From Blastobasis lacticolella (lineage: Eukaryota; Arthropoda; Insecta; Lepidoptera; Blastobasidae), in NCBI GenBank assembly GCA_905147135.1, contig LR990053.1, forward strand, positions 7,452,501-7,516,500: a stretch of 64,000 bases of DNA, read 5' to 3'. Position numbers and translations under genes: made by a program. A model generated the notes under the pieces. It did no database searches, was not told the origin of the DNA, and was given only the letters and a program-made list of their open reading frames with translations. Position 1 is the stretch's first letter. Every line of letters starts with the position of its first letter. This document shows, in pieces, positions 12,901-24,900 of the stretch.

Positions 12901-15900
12901 TCCGCCTTCGTACTCCTTCCCCTTCCTTCTTGGTCCACTTCGCTCGGTCTTCGGCGGTGGTGAATTTGTTGGCATCGCATGTCATTGTTAACGACGGCTA
13001 ACCTAGTATTAGTAAGCAGTACGAGTAAGCCCGTGCCAAGGACATAACATAAATGATTAGTACCGAAACAATCTAAGAATTTAGGACAAAACGTCGTAGA
13101 GCTCGTCTAATCTAAAATGATGCGCCCCACTATCGCATTAACGCACACCAGCAAGTTTAAAATATGGACGCAATACATATACAAATGCCGTTGTAATTGG
13201 TCATTCAGTTGCCGGTGAGATTTAAACGTAGGAGCACGCGTCGTTCATTGGATCCCACACAGATGAAGTGTCGCTATCAATATTTGCACTCACACATCGA
13301 AATCAACTAACTAAGTAGTGGGGCGCGTCATTTTAGACTAGACGAGCTCTACACAAGTACTGTACTCACGAAATCGTCGTAGGCGTCTTTGACGGCAGTG
13401 AGGGCCAGCACTCCGATCAGAGGGATGGCAGTGGTGATCGGCGTCAGGGAGGAGATCGCCGGGATCAGTTGCAGCACCAACAGGCACAGGAAGTAGAAGT
13501 TGGCCAGCCGCTGGAACTGCTCCAGCAGATTCAGCGGCAGGAACGTCACGATAGAATACTTTGATGTCTTGATGTAGTTGTTCTGGAAACGGGGCGGGGG
13601 GGTCAGCATTTTGCTACTCTTGAATATTTTAAAGGTGGTTTTTAAGGGTGCTAACAAAATAATCCTCTATAGATTATCCTACATAGGTAGGTATAGTAGA
13701 CTCTCGTACGTCACGTACGTCGCATACTCACGAACATTATGTACGCGAATTTGTTATCTGCTATATCGGAATGTTATACGTCCTAATTTTACTTCCGTCG
13801 GAACATCCTTTTCATCACTCATGATCAGTAATTAGTAAATAAGAACATATTATAGATGGCGCCAAATATTAATAGATAATCTTCATAATAACATAAAAAC
13901 GTTAGCTGGCGGTGCGGCTAACGCTATCAATGATCTACATGCCGCCGAAACTTTGCTAAAATAATCCTAACAAATAATGTAAGATCATTATTTTATTACT
14001 TGGGTTGATTGAACTTACTTGAAATAATTTAAAATCTCATAAAATACAATGAAACTATAAATATACGTACAACTCCGACTGTGAAAAAATTACGATTACG
14101 TCAATCTCAATGGCTACCTAAAATTTTTTACCTACTCAAATGACTACAATTATTCTTCAAGCACGAACTAAACTACTTAGAGTTAGGTACATCAACGGGA
14201 CTTTTTCATTCCATTAAGACATTACTTCCATTTAGCTAGTTAATTAGACGGACGTAAAGTAAAATAAACAGAGGAAGCCAAGTGAATGTGCAATTTGCAC
14301 TTACCGCATATCGGAACTGAGCGTTGTACTCTCTGTTGTTCGCTTTGATTCTCCGTTCGTTCTCTGGAACAAAAAGGGAAGGTTAGTTGGCGCCGGGGAA
14401 GGTAGTTTGATTGAACACCGACCTTTGTGACGACATCGACAGTACACCCACTCGATCAGACACCGCGTCGCGCGACCGATAGCTTTACCGACAAATCAAA
14501 CGAGCTTGTTACTACGTAGCAACTACAAACACTCATTGAGTCATATCGATGACCAAACACTAAAGCGGCAACATAAAACTGTATGTTTGCACTTGTTTCG
14601 TAGGTACTAGGTTTAGTTCCTAATGAGGTGTGTGCATGTGAAACGAATTCGCTTTTTAAACGGAGCTAAGGAAAATGTACCTCATACCCATTGAAAAAAA
14701 AAAAAAAATAATAAACGCCCTCACGCGTGGGTGTCGGGGTCCGCCTTGACCATGATCCAGGTTTTGGCAGGACAGGTAATTACAGTGGAGCAACTGCCAT
14801 CTAACCTTCCATGACCCTGTTAACAGGAGAAACTGACCAAATTGCATCATGGTTACACATTCAGTCGCCTGAATGTGCTGGTTTCATCACGATGTTTTCG
14901 CTCATATTCATATACTCTATTATTAGTTTACGCATATATGAAAGTATACGAGACGAACGATTCCCGCCTGTTGATCCATTTCATTATTCGGGCACGTGCC
15001 ACTCTACGGCAATAATTAAGTCAAACTTCTGTCCTACAAACTCGGGTAATTACAATTAATGCATTAATGAACACGTTCCGGTGGCACACCTGTAGTTAGC
15101 GACACAAAACATTTTACTTTTCAAACCTCAAGATCCGATAATGTTATGTTATGTTATTCAAATAACTGGTGTACTGTTGCTATGTAGGTAGACTAAATAA
15201 CGATCACAAAGCACGATTGCAATTTGAAATTTATGGTACATGGTACAACACCCACCTACTGCCAAAATAAATCATTTGGATTCCGTTGCAGTCGCGAGTA
15301 CACTAAATAAAACCAATGAATGTGGGTTTGTAACTCATTTGACACCAATCTAGGGCGGAAGGAAAGTTATTTGGCTTCCTCACTCGGCGCCTAACGTGCA
15401 TCGCTCCTTCTGTATTGCAAACACATTACATTAAACTCGCTGGCATTCACCCAATGAAAAGCTATTTCTAATATTGTTTCTTTAACTTATCCTCATAAGT
15501 TACATTCAACAAACAACGAAGCGGCACGGCAAACTCGTAATTCTATTGTATTTCCCTGAGCATGTAATCTGTTTGTCTGCGCATAACCTGGGAGTCACGA
15601 CGTTGCGGCTTCATAAAGCAAATTCTCGGCGAAGTATGCGAAATGCGTCGCGAACTTTGGAGATGTTCCGAAATTAATGTCTCTTAAAGACTCGCTTTAT
15701 CTTTTTAATAATAAAAGGCACGTTTCGCGGCTCAGTACGCATTAAAACTAATATCTTCGGGGTATTCAACGGCGGCTATTACAGCATAAACAATGATACT
15801 TCATACCTAGTAGCTTCAGCGATACTTATACATACTAACGGCGGACTTAAGTTACTAAGCAAAATTACATTAGGTAAGCGATTTCAAGATGCTAGACTAC

Positions 15901-18900
15901 CAAATTCCTTGCCGAGGTTGGTATATTCTTTCCTGAATCCACTTGAGAATAATAAACATAAATTTAAGACGCACTCAAAGGGTTCTGCGGAGCGCTCAAG
16001 TGAAGTTATTTCGATGAGTATTTACATTCACGCATGTAATATTAGATAGAAGTCTACTTGCTACTTATTGACACATCGGACGAAGGTGTAACACCGGTAA
16101 ATACAAAACGGTGCAATTTGTATTTTGTTTTATTGCAGGCGAACGCACGGAAAGGCGGCAATTAAGCACAAGACATGAAGACACATTAAGTGGTTTGACA
16201 CGGCGACCGTGTCCAGCCTCCGATGTAAAGGATGATTGGCTGCCAACTTAATAAACGTAAAACCGTATACGAATTGCCCATTCAAATAAATGAATTGGTA
16301 TGAATAGGTGCATGTTCACACATTCAACAGCTCGTTTAGCCGCCAATTTAGTGGGCCAGTACGCATATTAATTCGGTTCATACATTCATAAAAGTTTATG
16401 TATAGCGTTTATTTCTTATAGATTAGATATATAACGTACTACCCGAGAACTTTACTAATATAAAGATATGATAGTCAGGTGGTCAACTAATTCATGGAAT
16501 CACCGTATCTACAAGAAACTACTACAACTACTGTATCTCAAAAAGTAAACCTGTACCTACGGATTTTGATCGAAGTCAATACAGTTAGTGATATTGACAG
16601 ACTAATGGACATTGTACTCAACGAAGCCAGTTTAGGTTTATAGTAGGTGCATGTAGATATACATATTATACCTGTGCGAAGACGGGGCGGGTCGCTAGTT
16701 TTAATTAAGGAGAGTTTCTTGTTAAACGTTTATTTTGTTAGCGCTCGTGAATCACTTGGTGAGGCCGCCGCAGACAGACAGGGTTTCATGGGAATGACTC
16801 ATCGTGAGCTGCCGTTTACAGACAGAATTTTCCATTAACACTCGAATGAAGATGTTTGTATTGATCGGTTGGTTGCGAGCCCTACCATCGGTTCTAGACG
16901 GACGACGGTTAAGCCGAACGATTTATGGAAAAAGTAATCCACAATCCTACAATACAATTTGACTATGGCATTGTGCTGTTATACGAATCCTAGTTATAAT
17001 AAAAAACATAAAGTTCTCGCACGAACTTTACCCCAATTCGGTTCAACAACCTTCTCAGCTGACCGCTATTGTATTTAGGCGGCGGAGTTTTCATTCAATT
17101 TAACACGTACAACAACACAAAGAGAGATGCAAATAAAAGCTAACCGCAAAAATAACCTAAAGACAAACAAGACAAAGGAATATATCAATCCATAAAAACC
17201 TATTACGAATGACACCCACAACTGAAAGAGGAAAGAATTGCTCATGTTAGCTCGGCTATGAGTAATAGTTGAGCATCATAGGTTAGTGTCCGACCAAGCG
17301 TCAAAGCATAGAACATAAACATATTAGACTAATAGTACGTCGGACCCACAACGACATAATACAGATTATTTTTGTGACCTATTTAGCTGGCTGAGCAGGG
17401 CTTGCATTATGCTTCATTAATGATCGGGAGGCAAAAAAGGTTAAGGATACCATGTAATAAATATATCAGGACCATTTTCTATTATCAGGACCGTAGTCCT
17501 AACTTCACGAGATTAACAACATTTTCTAACTATTATTTTAATACCTTATTTGATTAAAATAAAATTGTAATATGTTACTAAAACAGCTTTAGTATATGCA
17601 TATAATTTTACATTTCTAAAGCACTGTGTTATCATAAACACTACTTTAGAAATATATGCTACGCTATCGTTATGACCGGAGCGGGTGGTAAGTCTAGTCT
17701 GCCGGCACCGCTGTTAGTTCACGAGGCGTGGTAACGAGCCTCGAGGTTGGGGTTGGGCACAGACGGCGCCGCCGAGACGGCGATCGATCTCCTCTCGGGG
17801 TTATGGCTAACGTTTTCATGGATACTTTCGCAGCGGGGCCCGCCATTCAACGCCCCCTTTGCACCGCATTACGATGCAACCGGCGAACACAATATCGGTG
17901 CTACGTCGACACCTAAACCACCCTACGTCTGGACGTGTAGGCATCCGACAGTTGATCTTTCTGAAGCGGAACGTGAGCGCTGAAACGCGAATGCTAGCCG
18001 CGGGAGGGGGGCTTTACAACATCGTAAGACAATTGAATTACCCCGACATGTGCCTGCAGAGTGCAAGACTGTTACATCCGTACCTACCCTTAGAACCGCT
18101 GACCACTGAAACCTACTTGACGACATCGATCACGCCACCGATATGTGCAAGCGAAGTCCAACCGGCACGAGGCACCGACGCAGCGTTTTACCTCATTGCA
18201 ACACATTTCCGCTCGCCCCGAATCGGTATTTTTGCGAATGTATAAAATCACTTTTAGACCTAACATCGGCTAACTGAGACGTACTTTTAATCTGTAATTT
18301 TTAATTATTAATAAATTAAGTTAATTAATTTTCGTCTTTTTTTCAATCCTTCGACTGTGACCTTCGTATTTGGCGCAGTCTTGGTAGGATTCTCGCGATC
18401 GGTAAGAGAAGATTTCCGTTTCCGTATATCTTGATCGAGCCGTCGGTGGCTCTCAAGCCACGAGCAGAGAATCCAGAACTTACGCAGCGTCGCAGCTTCC
18501 GGAGGAGTATCCAGAAATCGATACACGGAAAAGACGAAAACCAGTATGTTCCTGTGAGTACCTTTGAATCAATCTAGGGTTGCTACATTTTCCTTTTAAG
18601 TCATTTTCTTTTCTTTAATTATATGTATTTCATTTCCTGTGTGTAAGTTTATTATATGTGCAGTGCTAAGATTTTCCATCCCAGGCGATCGAGTACTCCT
18701 AGGTTAGATAGAGAATTTAGAAATAGAATATTAGATAGTAATAGATTTTTGAGCGATTCTGATTCTCAAACTGATAGTGAAATTGCAATGGCGGACTATG
18801 ACAGTGTATTTAAAGCCCTCCGCTTGGTTCCCGATTTCGATGGGAATGCAAATGTCTTGCCGCGATTTATTAAATTATGTGACCAACTCGTATCAGAGTT

Positions 18901-21900
18901 TAGTGAACTCGAACAGCCGTCGCTTTTGGTTGCCTTATTGAACGGCATTTTAAATAGAATAACAGGGCCCGCAGCTCGTTTAATTAATATTAGCGGAGTT
19001 CCCGGAGACTGGCAGGGAATACGTAGAGCACTTATTAATAACTTTGCCGACCATCGAGATGAGGTAGCTCTATACAATGACCTTTCAATAATCACTCAAA
19101 GCTCAAGTACACCCCAAGAGTTTTATGAACAGTGTCAAAATCTTTTTAGCACAATGATGACCTACGTCTCGCTTCACGAGACTATTGAGAGCACTATTAA
19201 TTCAAAATGCGACTTGTATAAAAAATTGACCCTTCAGGCATTTTTACGAGGATTAAAAGAACCTTTGGGATCCCGGATTCGATGTATGCGACCGGAAACC
19301 ATAGAAAAAGCACTAGAGTTTGTTCATGAGGAGTCCAACATCCTATATTTGCAAAAGCGCAGTAATGAAAGTGTTCCCGACAGGAAGCCAAACTCACTAA
19401 TCAATAATCATCCCTTTAAACCCCAATTTGGTAACTTTGCACCCTCTAGACCGTCAGATTTTTATATGATGCCAGGTCCCTCTCGAGCTAATTTTAATGC
19501 GCCCCAGCATTTTCCACAAACGACTAGACCAAATTATAATCATGGGTTCCAGAATAGAGGTCCCACTCGCACTCAGCAAATGTTTGCAGCACCTCTTCCT
19601 AACCAGACCTCCCGTGGATTTAATGTACCACAGCGTAGCTTCATGCCTCCTTCTAACAACACCCCTCGTCCCATGAGCGGGGTTAGTCATTTCACCCCGA
19701 GGAACCTGCCCTCGACCGGCATGCAAGGTCATAACTGGGCTACGCAAGGCAACCCTCCGGCCAGTAACTACTTCAAAAGCCGTCAAATGAACTACACTGA
19801 GTGTTACGACCCCGAGTTTCAATATGAAGCACACGACTACTATTACGACAGTCCCGATCACTTATATTATTATGAGGCCACGCCTGATTATTCCCACGAT
19901 AGCGACCAACAGCTGTCCTACCCGGCACTGTGCCCGAACTATCCCGGCACTCCCGACTTTCCCAGAGAGCAAGACGACTCAGTTCCGTCCGCATCTCAAA
20001 ATTTTCAGAAGGCTCCGAACCCAGAAAAGCTAAAATAGAGGTCAACCTTCAGACCCAACGTCAGTTACCTTTCATACAGATAGCTGACCCCCCTCTCAAA
20101 TTTTTATTGGACACTGGAGCCAATCAATCTTTTATTTCTCCCGAGGCAGTGGAAAGATACTTTCCCCATATTCCTTTAAATTACGAACCCTTTGAGGTCA
20201 CTAATGTTCATGCCACTAGCAGAAATAATTACTCCATAACATTACCGTGTTTTAGAGAATTAAACGAGAATGATAATATTAATTTATTCATTTACAAGTT
20301 CCACGAATACTTCGATGGGCTTATCGGACTAGATCTTTTAAACAAATGGGAGTCAAGTATCGACTTGAAACACAAAACCCTTAGGACGCGCCGCGCGAAT
20401 AATCCTATCATAATGTATGACTCACGTAATTGCAATTTTTATGAAGAGATAATTCCGGCAAATACATCTAAAGTTCTTAAAATACCCATTAACATACATG
20501 ACTGTGAGGCTTACATCCCTGAGCAAAGAATATCGGGTTGTATAGTTAGGGAATGCCTAACTAACATAACTAAAAGCCGTGGTTTAGTGGAAGTAATAAA
20601 TGACACCGCGAACGATGTAATCTTTTCGCTCGATAGCCCGCTCGGCGCCGAGGTTTATAATGTTGAGTGCAGTCGCACTAGTGCGCCCGCGACGTCACGC
20701 GCCGCGCAAGTTCTGTCTCGCTTGCGCACGGACCATCTCAACCCTGAGGAGCGCACCAATTTAGAATCCTTGTGCGCTCAGTATTCCGACGTGTTTTATA
20801 TTGAAGGTGAAGCATTAACATTCACGAATAAAATAAAGCACTCAATTAAAACTACTGATGAGATACCCATCTATACAAAGAGTTACCGTTACCCTTTCAT
20901 ACATCGCGAAGAGGTTCAAAGTCAAATTAGTAAAATGTTGGAACAAGGTATTATCAGACCCTCAGATTCCGCGTGGAGCTCGCCCATTTGGGTTGTGCCT
21001 AAAAAGATGGACGCGTCAGGGAAAGTTAAGTGGCGTCTTGTCGTTGATTTTAGAAAATTAAACGAGAAGACGATCGACGATAAATACCCTATTCCAAACA
21101 TTGCAGACGTCCTAGATAAACTCGGTAACTGCCAGTATTTCACCACCTTAGATCTGGCAAGTGGGTTTTACCAAGTAGAAATGGACCCCCAAGATATACC
21201 CAAAACAGCCTTCAACGTAGAACACGGTCACTACGAATTTTTACGTATGCCCATGGGACTAAAGAACTCCCCATCTACTTTCCAACGGGTTATGGACCAT
21301 GTCCTCAGAGGTCTACAAAATCAGATCTGCTTGGTATATCTTGACGATATAATTATATTCAGTACCTCCTTACAAGAGCATATGAATAATTTACAGAAAG
21401 TGTTCGACAGACTTAGGGAATCTAACTTCAAGATTCAAATGGATAAATCTGAATTTTTGAAGTTAGAAACCGCCTATTTAGGGCACGTTATCACTAAAGA
21501 TGGCATTAAGCCAAATCCCGATAAGATCGTCGCGATCCAAAAATTCCCTGTGCCTAAAACATCTACGGAGATAAAGCGTTTCTTAGGGCTCTTAGGTTAT
21601 TATAGGAAGTTTATCCCGAATTTCGCTAAGGTGACGAAACCCATGACTCAATGCCTTAAAAAGGGATCTAAAATAGATATTCATAATCCAGAGTACATTA
21701 ACTGTTTCGAACATTGCAAGAAACTTCTAACCAATGATCCGATTTTACAGTACCCGGACTTTTTAAAAGAGTTTATACTAACGACCGACGCCTCGAAGTT
21801 AGCTATAGGCGCCGTTCTCTCTCAAGGCCCCATAGGCTCGGATAAACCGATAGCTTATGCATCTCGTACTCTTAACACTAGTGAGATAAACTATAGTACC

Positions 21901-24900
21901 ATAGAGAAAGAACTTTTAGCTATAGTTTTCGCTTGCAAGTACTTCCGCCCTTACTTATTTGGACGAAAGTTTGTGGTAGTTACAGACCATAAACCGCTTA
22001 AATGGATGATGAGTCTTAAGGAGCCTAACTCGCGCTTAACGCGTTGGAGACTCAAGTTAAGTGAGTACAACTTCACTGTCCTTTATAAAGAGGGCAAGTA
22101 CAATGTCAACGCGGACGCCCTCTCGCGAATAGAGATAAATAACGAGGAGACTTCATCTTTAGCTGTCAACCACTCAGAAGCGCCTTTAGCGCCTGGTTCG
22201 TCTACGGAGACCGTCCACACTAGTGAAGAAAATCCAATTTTAGAAATCCCGATAACAGATGAACCTTTAAACCGATTTAGCCGCCAGATCTGCCTCACAG
22301 TTGTCGGTGATATAAAAAAGAAACCAGTTGTTAGTAAGCCTTTTGAATCACACACTCGTACCACCATTCAAATCTCGGAATCTAATCTTGAAAATGACGT
22401 AATTAACTCAGTAAAAGAATACGTCAATCCCAAAGTAAAGACAGGAATAATTATTTATCCCCAATTGGCTATGTATCAAATCATTCCGGTAATTCAAAAA
22501 CACTTCAAAAATTCCGCTATGCATCTCGTCTTAACTAAAGTAGAGATAGAAAACGTGAAGGATTATTTACGCCAGCAGGAGATAATTAAAGCCTACCATG
22601 AGGGTAAAACGAACCACAGAGGCATTAACGAGTGTCATCTTGCATTGTCAAAAAAATACTACTTTCCGAAAATGAAAGATCAAATTGCGAAGTATATAAA
22701 CGAATGCAGTATTTGCGGTCAAGCGAAGTACGACCGCAACCCCATCAGGCAGCGATTTTGCATAGTTCCACCCCCTACGAAACCATTCGAGATAGTTCAT
22801 CTTGATCTCCTCACCATCGAAAATGAAAAATATCTCACTTTTATCGACGCATTTTCTAAATATGCGCAAGCCTACCACCTCCGCGATGCTACAGCCATAA
22901 GCGTTGTACAGTCCCTGTTAAAGCTGTTTTCCCATCACGGTGTCCCTATAACGATTGTCACGGATCAGGGTCCTGAATTTACAAACCAAGTCTTTATGGA
23001 ATTCGTCCGAGTCCATAAGATTCAACATCATAAAATTCTCGCTCACTCCCCCAACGATAATGGTATGGTGGAGAGATTTCACGCTACCCTTTTGGAACAC
23101 TTACGTATTCTAAAGTTAGAACGTCGCGGTGAACCTGCAGTTAACCTAGTACCTTACGCTGTTTTAGGTTATAATAATTCGATCCACAGTTTCACAAAAT
23201 GCCGTCCTATAGAGATAATCGTGGGTCACTTCGATCCGAGAGACCCCCTTGACATCGACCTCTCGGAGCATTTACTCCAACAGTACGTACAGGACCATAG
23301 GAAACGCATGACTGAGGTCTATAACATTCTTAATGAGACCTCCCTCCATCAGAGGACTCAGCTAACTGAAAACCGAAATAAGGATCGAGAACCCGAAAGG
23401 GAATATGAGCCCGACCAGCAGGTGTTCATTCGTAACCCGAAGGCTAGCCGTCAAAAGCTCGCGCCTAGGTTTACCCAGGATATTGTATTAGCCGACCTGC
23501 CGATACATATCTATACTAAGAAAAAGCGGAACCCAGTAGCCAAATCTCGCCTTAAGCGAGGCCCTAAAACCTCAACCTTGTTACAGGACACTACAACTAT
23601 TGACGCTTCTACTTCACGGGACGTTGGCGCTGGACATATCACTTGACAAACTGGATGATGGACCTGGGTTGATTCCGTTCAAGCTAGGAGACTCCCGCAT
23701 GATTTCCCACTATCACTCATTTATACAATACATTGACCTTAGAGATATGCAAAGTAAATTAGACTCAGTAGATAAGCAACTTCGTAATTTTAGACCTAGA
23801 TTAAATAATAAAACACTTTCCCTTTTTGAGCCCCATATGACACATTTAGAATCAAAGCTTCAAAAGATTTCAGAACAATTAAGTACTTTTAAACCACAAA
23901 TAATAAAGAGAGGATTAATTGATGGTCTCGGTTCAGTTATTAAAAGTATTTCAGGTAATTTGGATTATACAGACGCGATTAGATATGATAACGCGATAAA
24001 AGTTCTTGAAGGAAACCAAAATCGATTACAATCTGAAATTAATAACCACATTAGTTTAACTAAAGACTGGATCGCCCGTCATAGTAAGTTATTAGATGAT
24101 ATAGTTTACAATCAAAACAAAATTGAAAGCATTTTGACCAGTTTAATCGCTGAAGATAACACTAGAGAAGCAGATATAATCAGATATGGACATTTATTGC
24201 AGTTTCTTAGTATATTAAGCGATAACATAGATAACTTAAGTGAAGAATTATTAACTATAGAAACCACCCTAGCTTTTATAAAAAGCTCTGGTTTCTCTCA
24301 TACAATGCTTAGTTCTTATTCTCTTAAATTCATGTTAAAGAAATTAAAATTATTATATTCGGACTCGCAATTAATAAATATTGACTTGAGAGACTACTAT
24401 GAGATAATAAAGTTAGGCTCATATTACATAGATAGCAAGATAGCTATAGTGTATAAAGTGCCGATAGCCTTTCCCGATATCTATAATTTTTATAAGTTAT
24501 CCATTATCCCTAATAGACAAAACCTTTCTCTGATTCCTGTCCTTCCTTATGTAGCAATTCGAAAGAAGGATTCCATGTACTTTAGGGCTGAATGTCCAAA
24601 GATTAATAACTGGTACGTCTGTGAAAAGGGAGTTAGCTACAGCAATCAAGAACAACCGGACTGCGTGGAAAGTCTCATTACGATCCAACAACGAAGTTCA
24701 CCGTGCTTGCTAACCCGTATTATACTCACCAAGGAATCTATGGAACAATTAGATGACCAACATTATACTATGTCGTTCCCGAAGCCAACAAGGATCCAAC
24801 TCTCATGTGAAAAGGAAGAATATCGAATCCTGCAGGGAAGCTATCTCGTTACACTACCACAAGGTTGCATAATCAGGACGCCTGAAATCACTGTCACTAA

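Noticed and set aside
17859..18245. Plus-strand reading frame of 128 codons
   Set aside because: It runs from host DNA into the 5' LTR, and its second half recurs exactly in the 3' LTR, so it is a chance frame in the LTR.
19454..19861. Antisense frame of 135 codons within gag
   Set aside because: A shadow of the gag coding sequence with no start context or domain.
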